Shown here: positions 9,834 to 22,645 of the stretch, piece after piece
Layout: every line of letters begins with the position of its first letter
Position numbering within the stretch: position 1 is the stretch's first letter
Assembly: GCA_001599915.1 (NCBI GenBank)
Contig: BCIG01000006.1
Location: 248,001-312,000 of the forward strand
Length of the DNA: 64,000 nt
Direction: 5' to 3'
From: Symbiotaphrina buchneri
Lineage: Eukaryota; Ascomycota; Symbiotaphrinales; Symbiotaphrinaceae
Notes under the pieces: model-generated
Database searches by the model: none
What the model was told of the DNA's origin: nothing
Seen by the model: only the letters and a program-made list of their open reading frames with translations
Translations under genes and position numbers: made by a program

Positions 9834-12777
9834 TCAGAGGGCTGGTGTTGGCGGATATTCCCCGGGAACATGAAGCTCGCTGGCACTCTGAACGCTCTTG
9901 CTGCTGTGAGGCACCCCTGGCCTGCCTGAGGCAGCTGCCGTCGGGTTGGGCTTGTAATCAGCCTGTCCGGCGCCTGGCGAGAAACTCAGTGGATAACCAG
10001 AGGGAGGCATCATCGGGTTGGGCTGGTAATTGACATCCGCTCTGGAGAAGCTCAAAGGATAAGCAGACGATTGACCGGAAACCTCGACTGGGTGGTCAAT
10101 GGTTGTAGGATCAGTGCTATCACTGCCAGCACTGCTGCGAGTGTTCAGAGCATCGCCCTTTCCACTGCTTGTGCTCTCCTGTCTAGCAAGGGCATCCACA
10201 GTCAGACCCCGTTGATCAGTGGCATCCACTGTTGCGTCATTGCCAATATCATTCCTGGCTGAAGGCTCTGCTTCCGGAGCCTGCTCTTCGCCCTTCAGAT
10301 TCTCAACATGTTCGTGGTCATAGGAATGTTCCGCGGCGATGACGGTAGTACCTGCAGCAGCAGGAGCCAACCATTCACCATAGTTGCTGGCATGTCGCTG
10401 GGGTTCGTGGGGTGTCTGTCGACTGGCTGCGTAGCTGGGCTGGCGTGATGGAGCTTGGTTTCCAGAGGTCTCGACGGGCGTTGCTTGAACTTCTACTGGT
10501 TCGGGAAGATCTGGCCTCGAAATAGCTTGTTCCAAGGGGGCACCTTGATCTTCCGTAGTGGGTCTTCGTGGTGTTGGAGCATGAATTATAGGAAAGTAGA
10601 AATCCTGTCTCGGTGTGGGTTCGGGTTCGTTGCGAATCTCTCGGTCATATTGTTGGCTGGTGCTTTGATGAGGTGGCTGTGATTCAGGTGCAGGTACTCC
10701 GGAGCCCGGGAGCGAGGCGGCCGCAGCTACGATATCGTGATCGTCGGATGCCCCACTAGACGGCGAAAGAGGCGCCTGTAAGTCTCGATCGACCTGAATA
10801 TCACTTGGGAAACGCCCACCTGGCTGAGGACGTTCCACGGTCTCCTGTTTAGGAGCATGATCCACCGAGGATGCTTGAGCTGAATAAGGAACATGGTCCG
10901 CCTCATCCTCCTCCAGACCTCCGTCGCTACTGATGGACGCGCTTTTGTAGCTTCCACCACTGATACTTCTGGCATGACGGCGTACAAACGCATTTCGCTC
11001 TTCGCCGGTTTTCTCGGTCAGGTTCTTTATGTCACTGTACCATGCAAGCATCGTCTCATGTGATTCCACCCTGAACACCCAAGAATGACCGCGATGCATG
11101 GAACCCGTCTGGCGGCCTTTGAGGATAAACTTGTGAGACGAGGATTCCGGACCCGAATGTGACCCTAGCTTTTGATCCGGTAAAAACAATGACATAACCG
11201 GTTGTTGGTTATGAATATGATCCGCGGATTTGAATTCGTGGAGGTGAGTGGGTGATAACACATACCTAGGCATTATGTTAGTAAATCAATGAAAAACAAT
11301 TTCGACTACCTAGACATACCAGCCAGGCGTATAACTCTTCAGATATTTGCTCTTCCTCTCCAGCATACCGGATCTGACTTCCGCGGCACTTGGATGGTCC
11401 TTGCCAGGGTAATCAATGTCGGATACTTTCCGAAGAGGCAGTCTAGGGTCAACAAAGTGTTGATCGCGTTCTACGAAAACATTCCACTCGTGATCTTTGG
11501 GCAATGAGACTGGTCCGCTTCTGAGTTTCTCCACCGCATCATATGCTTCATCTGCTTCTCGCTTGAGGACACCAGCATATGCGTTGTAAGCCTTTTGTAT
11601 CTCGCCCACGACAATTGATTCGAGTTCTCGCCCAGAGCTTTCCAGGTTAAGGAAGGCCTAGAAACTGTCAGTAAGAGCCGATTTAAACGTTGGACCGCAC
11701 GACTGACCCGATGCAGGTAATTTTCTTCGTCAATTTGCCTTTCGAGCTGCCTGTCCACGGCAAGTCTAACGATGTAGGGATCTCCTTTGCCGGCAATTGC
11801 ATTCGGATCAGAATCTACCAGGCTGATTGCCTCTTGGTAGCCCATGAGCGCTCTTCGAGTCCCTTCCATCTCCTTTTCCACGGAATTCTTAAAGTCTCCA
11901 GCCAATGCCTTGATTTCCTTGATCTTCTGGTTCAAGTCGCTGCGCAAGCCTGAAAGCTGTATGATCACATCATTCTCAATGTCTCTTGCTTTGTTACTTT
12001 CGACAGTGGACTGCTTGTGGAAGTCACGGAGTATGTGAGTGGCGTCGTAGATCCCCCCTTCTGTTAAGAATACCGGAGGGACATTGATGTTATTGACAAC
12101 GTTTGACAACTTCAGCAACGACTTTGCCCGTGCATCATAAGACGCTTGTACTTCTCGAAAGTAGGTGATCAGATCCTTGAGGACTTTCCGCCAAGCTGGG
12201 GCGTATACAGGTCAGCACGATTCCAGCAAGATCAGTAATTTAAATCGGTGGACGTACATTGGAACCTATTGGCAAGAATCTCGGTGGGGCTGCCCGTCGT
12301 TGGTACAGGGCTGTAGAACGGGCTATGCATCTGTTCGTCCTCGCCGTCGTATCTGTCACTTTCTCCAATACCCATGCCATACACGCTACCGGGGCGGCTG
12401 CTTCGCCTGCTCCCACTGCGTCGGAGGCTGCCCTTGCGGCTTACGGATGCTTTCTTCTTCAAGGTGCCATGCCGGGAAGGTGTCATCGAGTGATATTGTG
12501 ACGCATTTGTGTTGGAGCGAGACAATCCTGTGCCGCCTGCACCGACCAGGGTCGCTTCATCGTGACTACGAGCCAAGTCTTCTTCGGCGCCGGTATTCGC
12601 ATGAGGAACTTGGCCACCATTAGGCGCCGCGAAATCGGCCGCGTCAACGTTTTGAGAACCGAGCAGTGGATGAGCTCCTTGACCATAACCCTTGCTCAAG
12701 TGATCTGGATCACTAGGATGTGGGACAACAATGCTATGATCCTGTGGAAGAACCGGAGTGTGGGATCTGGAAGCCAT
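9834..12777 (-). CDS. SLM1: Slm1-type PtdIns(4,5)P2-binding TORC2 effector (F-BAR-like + PH)
   Basis: Slm1/Slm2 proteins bind PtdIns(4,5)P2 at the plasma membrane, associate with eisosomes and carry TORC2 signals to actin and sphingolipid control. Exons read 12777-12258, 12195-11708, 11657-11320 and 11265-9834, giving 925 residues. An upstream in-frame ATG at 12858 would add 27. Residues 1-173 are disordered and Ser/Arg-rich; about 174-449 form the coiled, F-BAR-like region starting SWRKVLKDLITYFREV; a PH domain spans about 449-560 (GWYVLSPTHLHEF through WVFRVESHETMLAWY). The rest is a low-complexity tail rich in Pro, Ser and Gln. Near the end, a segment of the form YPLSFS...Y.PNP occurs twice. 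The third intron has a perfect TACTAAC branch site. Confidence 0.88.
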
Positions 12778-12858
12778 GTCGGCAGAACCCTCAAGCTGTC
12801 GCAGCGCACTAGGCGCAACGGTCGGTAAAGATGGCAGACAATCGCAATGTGAAAGCAA

Positions 12859-13954
12859 TGTCTAGATGCGATGGGCTATCGCCATTGGAAATGACAACAA
12901 AGAATGTATATCGAGAGTGTATTCGACTAGAATCGTGGTAGTTTCCTGAGATGTAAGTCGATCGGAATAGTAGGAGGTGGTCGACGGTGAGTAGTAAGTG
13001 TTTCGTAGGTGGTGATGGTTCGAGATAGGGTCACGGGTGTTTGTGGTGACGTCTGTCTAATATCGGATCTGGGCCATAATAACCGGTCGTAAGGTGGAAA
13101 CATGGGGCACCCGGCAAGGTGCACAGCAACTCAGCTGCTGACGACCAGATCTAGCCCGGAACCAGGCAAGCCCGCCTCGCAACGATTCGCTGCAGCCTTT
13201 TTGGGGTCTTTGCGCTTCGTATTCGGTTGCTTCCAAGCCTCGCAAGGTTTCCTAGCGAACAAAGGAAAACAGCACCAAGCTGCCTTTAGTATGTTTCCCT
13301 TCACTCGTTCAGCTGTGATAAACGACGAAAACGACGGAAACGGCTCAGGAATACGGGGTCATTGTCAGCTTCCCCGGTCAATCACGGATGTCCTATAATT
13401 TAAGGTATGGTAGATACGAGGTAGATATCGTGGCTTAGATTTTGCTTCTATCATTGACATTCTGCTAGAGAAATTATGGTTTAATCATTGTTGACAGCAG
13501 ATGCAAGCCCTCGGTGGTCGCGATATCGTAGATTAAGCGTACCCGCCTCTACGTCATCATCATCGCCAAGGCTCTCTGTGCGCCGCTAAGTCGGAAGCCA
13601 TCGAGAACATGTGATGGCCCCGACGTCTTGTCTGGGGAACAGTGTAGAATTATCCGAGCAGACCATATCAACTGGGCTTGTCACAGATCTAAGTCAGTAT
13701 TTGCATCATCATCTGTGAGGCCGATGCGTGCAAATGCTCAAAAGCCACGTCCACACATCCTTCATGCTACCGGCTATGCCCTTGTGTACAACGAGACTGA
13801 ACGCCAAGAGAGAAGACAACGGCAGCAGTAACTTCGTACGAGTACTCATGGTCCATCACATCCCTTCCTCGCATGCCGTAATATCATGCTCCATCCTTCA
13901 TTTGCATACAGCGTACATGGGCAAGCCTAGATCGAATGCGCATGTGGGTAGAGG
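12859..13954. other. intergenic SLM1 - THS1
   Basis: This 1.1 kb lies upstream of SLM1 and downstream of THS1, both on the minus strand. It should carry the SLM1 promoter and leader and the THS1 3' end. No gene or repeat is recognised. Confidence 0.5.
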
Positions 13955-16393
13955 CTAGATTCCATTGGCAAGCCGCCTTTCGTCGCGGAGTTCAACGAGC
14001 TTCTTCACCGCCACGTCTAGCGGCACCAGCTCACCCTTAGCCTGCGTGCTCTGGTCATCTCGGTTTCGGATATTGACTGTGCGAGTGTCTCTCTCCTGCG
14101 CTCCAACAACTATATAGCTGATCAGCATCCGTGCTCACCAAAGACACTGAAGGAGATCACTCACCGAAGATGAAATTATATTGTTGTAGCTGCCCTGTGC
14201 GGATTTTCTTCTGCAAAGTGTTCCCGCTGATATCAATATCAACGTACATTTGTTGCTCGAAGAAGAGCTTCTGCACCTCCTTGACATAGTCATTGACCGC
14301 AGGCATGACCGGCACAACAAGAATTTGACGAGGGCTGAGCCAGAAAGGCCACTTTCCACCAAAGTGTTCGGTCAGAATGGCAATGAACCGTTCGAAGCTG
14401 CCATAGATGGCTCTGTGGATCATCACAGGACGTGCACAACCTGGGTTGGGCTCGTCCTTGGCAGCGGCAGCTGTTTCGACCTTGCTGTCACCCTCGATAG
14501 GTCCCTCGGTCTTCGTCTCCCCGTCTGCTTTGGTCTTTGATGCACCCTCTGCAGTCATGTACTCAAGCTTGAAACGCTGAGGAAGCTGGAAGTCCAGCTG
14601 GATCGTAGCACACTGGAAGTCTCTCTTCAAAGCGTCTGAAATGGTAATGTCGATCTTGGGCCCGTAGAAAGCACCATCGCCCTCGTTCAGCTCCCATTTA
14701 CCAAATGAGTCTAGTGCCTGGCGTAGTTTATCTTCGGCAAAGTCCCACGTTTTGAGGTCGCCCAGGTATTTCTCTGGTCGCGTGGAAAGCTTAAGTTTGA
14801 AAGTGAAGCCAAAGCAACCATAGACCGCACGAAGGAAGTCAAAGAGCCCCTGAATCTCTCCCGTGATCTGCATTCCTCATCAGCGTTGTTCAGAGAGACC
14901 AGAACCTACGATAGTTGGATGCGTACCTGATCTGGAGTACAGAAAATGTGGGTATCATCCTGCTGGAATCTCCGCACTCTCGTGAGACCGGTCAGCGCAC
15001 CGGAAAATTCATTCCGATGAAGCACACCAAAGTCGGCAACCCGCCATGGAAGCTCTCTGTAGCTCCGCTCGCGGTGTCCAAAGAGCAGGCAATGACCCGG
15101 GCAGTTCATTGGTTTAAGACCATACTGTTCTTTCTCAATCTCAAAGGTGAACATGTTGTCCTTGTAATGTTGCCAATGGCCAGACTTTTCCCAGAGCTTC
15201 GAGTTATACATGTTAGGAGTGATGACCTCCTCATAGCCACGCTTCCAATATTCAGAACGCAAAAACGCCTGAAGAGTGTTGTAGATACGAGTACCGTGGG
15301 GAAGGAAGAAGCAGGAACCGGGAGACAACTCGTGGAAGAAAAACAACTCCTGCTCTCTTCCGATCTTTCGGTGGTCCCGCTTGGCAGCCTCTTCGAGATA
15401 TTTCTTGTGTTCCTCGAGCTGCTTTTTATCCGGGAAAGAAACACCGTAGATACGCTGCAGCGAGTCGTTGGTAGAATCCCCCAAGAAGTAAGACGAAGAA
15501 TTCTGAGACGCAAATGTTAATTTCAGGGCCCTTCGTAATTATGCCAGTTTGCCTACCTTCATGATTTGGAACGCCTTAATTCGTCCGGTGTTCGGCACGT
15601 GAGGTCCACGGCAGAGATCTATAAGTGGACCGCATCGGTAAACGGTGGTGCTCGAGCCATCTGGGATCTTGTCTTTGAGGATATGTTGCTTGTATTTATT
15701 GTGCTTGAACATCTCTAGAAGCTCATCTTTGGTCACGACTAGTCGTTCAAAGGGTTGCTTCTCCTTGATCGCTTTTCCGGCAATTGTCTCCAATGGCTTC
15801 CAGTCCGCTTGTTGCACCGCCCCTCCATCAGGGAGTGCCATCTCGTAATAGAAACCATCCTCGACCGGAGGTCCGATGCACAAATGGCAGCCAAACCTCC
15901 GTTCTGCTGCTTCACCCAGAACGTGTGCACTTGAGTGCCAGAAGACCTTCTTTCCCTCGGGATGCTCAAAATCAAGCAACTCCAGACGGCAGTCTTTCTC
16001 CAGAGGGCGTTCGAGGTCCCACAGTTCGCCATCCACGCGGGCAATGACCACGCGCTCCGAGAGGGACTTTGAAATTGAGCGAGCTATGGCAGCCGGCGTG
16101 GTCTCCCAGGATGTGCCAATCTCGACTCGCCCATTGTCAAGCGTGATATTGATCTTCTCACGAGGTTTCGAGGCAATTTCCTGATCGTATTGAGCCTTGA
16201 GCTTTTCGAAAAGGTGGATCCGGTGGTCGATGTATTCAGGTGCAGGTTCTACCTCGAGGGGTCGAGAATCACCCACATCACCACCCTTTTTCTTCTCCTT
16301 CTTTTCTTTCTTCTGCCCCTGTTGTTGCGGCTTCGGACTGTCACCTAAAGTGACGTTCTTGACGCCCTCGACAGCATCTTTGATGGGGTCCAT
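13955..16393 (-). CDS. THS1: threonyl-tRNA synthetase, cytosolic
   Basis: This class II synthetase charges tRNA-Thr. Exons read 16393-15557, 15502-14927, 14867-14165 and 14109-13955, giving 756 residues. A Lys-rich N-terminal extension (about 1-50) is followed by the TGS domain, the second additional domain with [14 protein letters not shown], and the catalytic core. The core shows motif 2 around [20 protein letters not shown], the zinc-site region [11 protein letters not shown], and motif 3 in [20 protein letters not shown]; the anticodon-binding domain ends the protein. Between motifs 2 and 3, after LEYMTAEGA, sits a roughly 40-residue acidic/Lys/Ala-rich insert, which looks like a surface loop. 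A long presequence is absent, which argues for the cytosolic enzyme. It is divergent from GAR1. Confidence 0.96.
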
Positions 16394-16698
16394 GTTGCCA
16401 GGTAGACAGATTCAATTGATGCTACCTGATCCAACACAAGAAGTGGTCGTGAGTTATTTCGCGTGTTAGTCACTCAGGTTGGAGCGCAGTGCGGAGCACA
16501 AGCACACCGCCCTTGCAGTTCAAGAAAACCACCCCTCTGCATCTCTAGCCCAGCCACTTCGGGTTTAGCGAGCTCTACTTTAGCGCCGTAACTTTTCCAC
16601 ACTTTGAATTTTGCAAGACAGGCTCAGAACACGACGCCGACGAGATCACACGACACCCGAGCAAGGACTCAGAAGCATTACTGTTCGTCCTGCGCAGA
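16394..16698. promoter_or_regulatory. divergent promoter region THS1/GAR1
   Basis: This is 305 bp between the start codons of two translation-related genes that point apart. No named element is evident; the GAR1 side contains several CGACGAGATC-like and ACACG runs of no known meaning to me. Confidence 0.4.
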
Positions 16699-17549
16699 AT
16701 GTCTTTCCGTGGAGGCGGCTTCAGAGGAGGCCGCGGCAGTGGAGCGAACCGGGGCAGTCTTGGGGGTATGCTATGCTACCGCGTAATCATCGAAGCTTCA
16801 ACTTGCAGGACTAATATGCTGTTATAGGACGAGGCGGTTTCCAACAATCATATGGCCCTCCTGCTTCAGTCCTAGGTATACAATCTCGGCAGCTTCATCT
16901 ACTTTCATGGACTGACGGTGCAATGTTGTAGAAATGGGTTCGTTCCTGCATGCTTGCGAGGGAGAGATCGTCTGCGAATCCATCAACCCCAAAATCCCAT
17001 ACTTCAATGCCCCTATCTATCTGGAGAACAAGGTGGGACAATTCGCACGTTACTTGCTGCGTGATAGGAGCTTATCATCAACAGACTGCGATAGGGAAGG
17101 TGGATGAAATCCTCGGACCCCTGAACCAGGTTTACTTCACCATCAAGCCGCAAGAAGGCATTGTTGCGACCTCGTTCAAAAGCGGCGATAAGTTCTACAT
17201 TGGAGGAGACAAGCTGCTGCCATTAGAGAAGTGTGTCTCTGCGTTGTCCATGTGCTAAGATCAGCCGCCTGACAATTTCTCCAGGTTCTTACCGAAGCCA
17301 AAACCACCTCCAGGGCAGAAGCCTCCCAAGCGGGCTGGTGGAGCAGGGAGAGGTGGTCCCATGCGTGGTGGAAGAGGAGGAGGTTTTCGCGGACGAGGTG
17401 CCCCAAGGGGCCGGGGAGGCGATCGGGGCGGTCGTGGAGGTGGTCGAGGATTCGGTGGAGGTAGAGGTGGTGGATTCAGCCCCGGACGAGGCGGCTCTAG
17501 GGGAGGAGGAGGCTTCTCTCGTGGAGGCGGCTTCACTCGTCGCGGTTAG
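16699..17549 (+). CDS. GAR1: H/ACA snoRNP subunit Gar1
   Basis: Gar1 is a core protein of H/ACA ribonucleoproteins, which guide pseudouridylation and rRNA processing in the nucleolus. Five exons, 16699-16765, 16828-16875, 16932-17032, 17085-17230 and 17285-17549, give 208 residues. The layout is classical: a short N-terminal RGG segment ([14 protein letters not shown]), the central Gar1 fold (about 35-120, with [30 protein letters not shown] and [16 protein letters not shown]), and a long C-terminal RGG domain. Very small first exons and high intron density in a short gene are typical. All splice phases close without a stop. Confidence 0.95.
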
Positions 17550-18014
17550 GGTTCTGGATGGTTTCTGCTCCTGGAGAGATGCAAGGCGTTTTATGGACAT
17601 GCGGTTTGACTGGCTATCGGTTCATACCATTTCCGATTTGTTCCTACAGAAAAACAAAATACTCTAGAAGAATTGATCTAAGGGGTACAGACAACATTCC
17701 TCCCGTCTAGAAATGGTTGCTATTTTAAGAGGCCAGAGTAGGCGTATTCAGTGGGGATTGGGAGACGAAGTCCCTTGTGGCTTTGCGGCTTGGTATTTTC
17801 TAGTGACGTCGCAAGCGGGCGCGCCTGCTGGAAACTTGGAAAGCCAAAACAAGCCCTTTCCCCTCCTCAATTCGAGCCACTCTTACTCTCTGTCAGAGAA
17901 CAAAGGCGCGGATCCCTCTCATCTTTTAAACCATAGCTTTCAAATATTTTCATAGTGAACATCCTCAATCCAGCGTCGGTGCCGAACCCAGCATTTCAAC
18001 TCCAATCCGTCACC
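17550..18014. other. intergenic GAR1 - CHO1
   Basis: This is 465 bp between two plus-strand genes: the GAR1 3' end followed by the CHO1 promoter and leader. Nothing else is recognised. Confidence 0.5.
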
Positions 18015-18990
18015 ATGTCCAGAAGAAGCGGTGGAGCGAATGGGTCAGCGGAACAGAAGTCCACTGTTTCCGCAGATGGCGGCGGTATGAGCTTCTCTAA
18101 TCGTCCTGTGGTTTGTAGAGACTCTCTGATAATATGAGCAGGTCAGGAGAAGCAACGGATGCTGCTAGCAGCAGATACAGGCCATTTCTCTATGATCAGG
18201 TATGTGCTCTCACTCGGTGGCAGCCTGATGTGGGTGAACATAGACTGAGCTGGAACATAGGGCGCTCCATCTTGCAGACCTTATCACAGAAATGAATGGT
18301 ATGTCTTGTAGTGCGGCGAATTGTTCATACCGCACATTTTCTGACAGCGCGGGTGGTTAGGCTTCTGCGGCGTCATGTCGATATTCGCGGCCATGCGTTA
18401 CTGCCTCGGGGCTCCGGATGACCACTCGAACCTTTGGGCTGCCCTCGGATTCATGCCGTTCGGTCTCTTCTTTGACTTCTTAGACGGAAAGGTTGCAAGA
18501 TGGCGGAAGAAGTCATCGTTGATGGGCCAGGAACTTGATTCACTTGCAGACTTAGTGAGTCAATAGACACCGATTTCGATAGAAGCTGTAACGACCAGAG
18601 GACTAATATACATCCTCACAGGTTTCTTTTGGTGTTGCCCCGGCCGCTACAGCCTTTGCTATTGGTCTCCGCACACCTCTGGATCATCTACTGCTGACCT
18701 TCTTCGTCCTTTGTGGTTTGACCCGCCTTGCAAGATTCAATGTCACAGTGGCTGCACTACCCAAAGACAAGACCGGCAAGTCCAAGTACTTCGAGGGCAC
18801 GCCAATCCCTACGACATTAGGCATTGCAAGTTTGATGGCATATTGGGTCTCGCAGGGATGGATTCTGGACAATGTGCCTCTTGGGGTGCTCGGAGAAGGC
18901 ACCCCTTTTGCCGTTCACCCAATTGTGGTCATATTCGTGGTGCATGGATGCTTGATGGTGAGCAAGACCATACACATACCCAAACCGTAA
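18015..18990 (+). CDS. CHO1: CDP-diacylglycerol-serine O-phosphatidyltransferase (phosphatidylserine synthase)
   Basis: Phosphatidylserine synthase makes PtdSer from CDP-diacylglycerol and serine in the ER membrane, the first step of the fungal de novo PE/PC route. Exons read 18015-18084, 18142-18199, 18261-18298, 18361-18554 and 18622-18990, giving 242 residues. The CDP-alcohol phosphotransferase signature is complete: DGKVAR, eight residues, then [29 protein letters not shown] precedes it, and hydrophobic segments follow ([28 protein letters not shown]). The fourth exon begins at GC in TTAG|GCTTCTGC; an earlier CAG at about 18347 would bring in the wrong frame. The protein ends HIPKP, a little shorter than yeast Cho1. 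Confidence 0.94.
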
Positions 18991-19629
18991 AGCAGAGAAA
19001 CCCGAGCGCCCGGTGACGGGTAATGGGACAAGCGAAAGCATGGAGTGACAGGAAGCAATGTCGTCTCTCTACATTCATTTTCTAAATCACCTCACTCTTC
19101 CTTGCAAACGGCTACGATAAATGGAGAATAGCACGGTGCAGAAGACACAATTCATACTCAAACTTGGTTGATTTCGTTTACATGCCTTGCAAAGTCCAGT
19201 GAACCGCGTTAAGAGCTAAACAGAAATCGTCCCTGACCAACCTGCGTGTAAGCATACATGCACGGCCCGATAATGGCCCACCGCCGAGCAAAAACCCCCT
19301 TGAGAAACTCTTCGTTCCAAATTGCTGCCTTTTCATATCCTGCTCCAGATGGTGGCAAGTATGGACACTGCACAGCGTATTCCCATTTCGGGTAATGTGA
19401 AAGTTGAAAGGTTGCGGCCGTGGATGACAAGAAGAAAATAACGCGTGTCTAGACCTGCACCATATTTCAAAGGAGAGACCGCATATCTCGTCATCCAGTG
19501 AGCGCCAGGAACCCATAACTCCAGGAGAATACAAAGCTTAACGCAGATTCAACGCTTCAGGTAAAAGCCCTAAGATCTATGGGATGATGCAAGAAATCAG
19601 CATGGTCGTCATAGTGAGCGTTGAATCGG
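18991..19629. other. convergent intergenic CHO1 / Wsc gene
   Basis: This 639 bp holds the 3' ends of two convergent genes. Open frames on the minus strand (19178-19534) lack coding character. No repeat is recognised. Confidence 0.45.
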
Positions 19630-20585
19630 TCAGCTTCCATCAGGATTCATGACCTGTATCTGAGTTAGACCGGCTCTCCAAGTGGATTTTTGGGAGCAAC
19701 ATACCTTAAGTATTCTCCTGGAGTAGTCTTGGTTGTCTGCAATGCTACCATCGCTCATACGCCGCTGAGCCATCAAAGCTGGTTCTAGACGTGAGTCACT
19801 CATGGACGAGACACTGCCTGGTTTGGCGCCAAGGCCCTTGATCGCTGCATTACGACGGTACTCTTCTTCGACCGCCGCTCTCCTCTTCCGGCGGAAGTAG
19901 AGGAAAGCGCCTCCAGCTCCTGCGGCTATCACTACGACGCCAACGACGACGCCCGCTGCAATGCCAGCCTTGTTTGGTCCACTTTTGGAGGATGATGTCG
20001 CAGAACCACTGGTCTCGCTGGCTTTTGTGACGACGACGGTCTGGCCAGAAAGGGTGACAACAGTAGCTTGTGATGTCGTTGGGGTTGCTCCATCGGTTGT
20101 CGAGCTTGCAGCAGCGGAACTAGAAGGCGAGTAAGTTGCTACGGCTCCTGTAATGCCGGTCAACTCGACGGCATAGGTCCCATCGCCACCACCTGTCGTT
20201 GATACATTAGTATCTCAAATTAAGAAACATCGAACAAGGCCAACATACATGTGTCCTGATTGTAACCATAACATGCTACGTTGCACAACGAATCATCGAC
20301 CATGCTAGCCGCGGCAGGTATCTCATCACCACAGAGACAGTTCGACCCTCCAGTCGTTGCCATGACCGCCTTTCCGAGAGCTACGCAGACCTTCTGACAG
20401 TACCCAGCAGTCTGGAAAGTGTACGGACCCTGATCCACGAGGGGTTCAGAAGTGTTGAAGCATCCGACGTATGTCATTGCCTTCAGAGCGAGCGAGGTCG
20501 TCGCTGCCGCAGCTTGGCCGTAGGCCGGGACTGCAGCGAGCAGCATTGTTGAGGCCATGAGGCCATATGTATTAGGTACTCTCAT
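19630..20585 (-). CDS. Wsc-type cell-wall stress sensor
   Basis: Wsc proteins are plasma-membrane mechanosensors that feed the cell-wall-integrity Rho1/PKC pathway. Exons read 20585-20249, 20192-19705 and 19653-19630, giving 282 residues. A signal peptide (about 1-24, ending near AYG) is followed by one WSC domain (about 37-120) with eight Cys, including YVGCFNTSE, YCQKVCVALG, NCLCGDEIP and the spliced DTCGGGDGTYAVEL. Next come a Ser/Thr-rich stalk (about 125-185), a membrane segment (AGIAAGVVVGVVVIAAGAGG), a basic stop-transfer RRKRR, and a cytoplasmic tail. The last exon is only 24 nt and encodes VMNPDGS. Without that splice the frame would run on into a different ending. Wsc1/2/3 orthology cannot be fixed by eye. 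Confidence 0.9.
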
Positions 20586-22645
20586 TGCGAGGAGCCGTGT
20601 AATAGATTGTATGCCTTCGAGCTATGACAACTAATCGTAGTCCGAAGTTCTCGAAAGCGAGCCCTTATGGCTACTGGCGAGTTTATTCACCCTCTTCTAG
20701 AGAAAGGAGTGTAATAGGTGTTGATGTATTATGAATGTCGACACCGGAATACCAGCTTCCAGTTGACAGCGATGTTGGTAAAAGTGACTGCGGAGATAGA
20801 TGGGTGCAAAAGTCGTTTGTCGCTCTCCACCAGATGATTGCCAATCGCGTCAAGAAAACTACCACCTCGGCCCCAGTAGTAGATCGGCTGAAGGGTTAAG
20901 GCAATTCAGAGTGCGTTTGGAAGTTGTAAGAAGTAGATCTGATTGATCGTACAAGTCGAGCAGGACAGTTTCAGGGAGCGTGGCAGGTGGTCGTCGAATA
21001 CCCCTGCGGTCGGCAACGCGTGACGGTGGTCTTACTGATACGAGGTTGAAGGAACGTCGGTCGAGTCTGGAAGACCCTGACAAGAAAACGAGAGTAGGCT
21101 GTCAATCCACACCGATGATCTTCCTGAGATGGCAACAAGCAACGGCGAGGCCAGGGAAGATGAAGAGCTGACGGTTTCTGGAGTTGACTGGATAGACGCA
21201 ATGTGGGTGAATGAGTGAGTGAACGAGCGAGGGAGTTTCCAAATGAAGAGCGGGAAGAGTGGAATGGAGGAGATGGCAGTAGTCAGGTTGGTGTGGGAAG
21301 TCTTTTGGGTGCGAAAAGGGCGGACCTCGCACAGTCTACAGCAGGAGGCCTCTCACCTCAGGGCCTCAGGCACATCCAAGCGAGCCAACAGCCTGCCCGG
21401 CCTTGCTGATTGGCCCGATGGCGCGTAGCGTGTCACACCTTGCAGGGGCAAACAACACCAGCCAGTCCCGGTCCGGCTTAGCTTAGCGGAAGGGCCGGTC
21501 AGGTAATAAAATTGGTTTGCGCGTTTGTATGTGTACCTGGCCGTTGTTTACAAGTACGGGCTTACTGTCCAAGTGCGGTGGCATGACGGTCCCGATGGTC
21601 CTCCATTGCAATGCCAAGGGAAGACATATCCAGGAAAGCCACAATGTGTGTGTGTGCAGTATCGTCAAATTAACATGATATTGTATACCATCTCTGCTTT
21701 GGTGGTGGAGTGGCTTGCTTCGGCGTGTGCGCAGAATCTTCCCTTGCCTCCTGAGTGCCCCTTGGTTACGCCCACTGCAAAAAGCTACGTACTCCCTGCC
21801 CATCGTAATATCGAAGGCGATCCATCAGCCACGTCTGCCCCTGAGAAAAGCTGAAATCCCCCGCTTGGCGGCTTTAGCGCCAGGTACGGGTTCATCCTCC
21901 ACCCCGGATCCCTGTCAAGCCTTCAGCCTACGACCCACCAGTGACCACTTCGCACGAGGAGGTCGGAACAATAATGATTCTATGTAACTTTGTACTCGTA
22001 CCTTGGCTTGTTGGCCTCGTCGGGATCATCCGTCATCAAGGGCCAACGAAGCCACGGCCCACTTGAGACTCGGGCAGGTTCCAACACTACGAACAATCTG
22101 CCATATTTCATGGCCGATATGGTGGCCCGATATGGTATCTAGGTCTGGCCGCTGGGTGCATGAGGCACCATCCAGAGTGGCAAATTGGAGCTTCAAGAAA
22201 GTCGTGGTAAGACGTAACGTTCGAAGGGACCAGTAATACCGATTCCGCTTGACTTCTCTTTATCGTTAACCTTACTTTTCCGCTAAAGCGCGCAATTGCT
22301 TTTGTTCATGACCGCAGACCGGGTCTTCTTGACCCGGGGCAAATTGCAAGTATCAGTTGGGCCCCGGGGACTTCGGGAATTGCAGCTCCATGTCCCGGCC
22401 ACGCTACCTTAGTAGGATTGCAAGCCACATCGCCGCCTCCGACCCATCAGAGAGGATTGATTGAGCTACTGACGTCTTTTCTGGACCTTATGAGCTGTTT
22501 ATAGATCATTACCGGGCTGATCGCTGGCAAGTGGTCCAAGAGTGAGATGCAACACCAGACCTGTAGCTGACTGCTTGTATCTCTTCCGTCCATGGCTTAT
22601 ATGGGATTCTACTGAGGCTTCTTGGAGATCTCGGAGCCCTAGGCC
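20586..22645. other. 2-kb intergenic Wsc gene - HAUS1
   Basis: This stretch lies upstream of the Wsc gene and downstream of HAUS1. It probably includes a long promoter and leader for the sensor gene. No open frame shows coding character or family resemblance. A short direct repeat GGCC(C)GATATGGT occurs twice near 22110-22135. Confidence 0.5.

Noticed and set aside
18301-18347. earlier acceptor (GACAG) for CHO1 exon 4
   Set aside because: It reads out of the conserved [10 protein letters not shown] frame; the TTAG at 18360 restores it.
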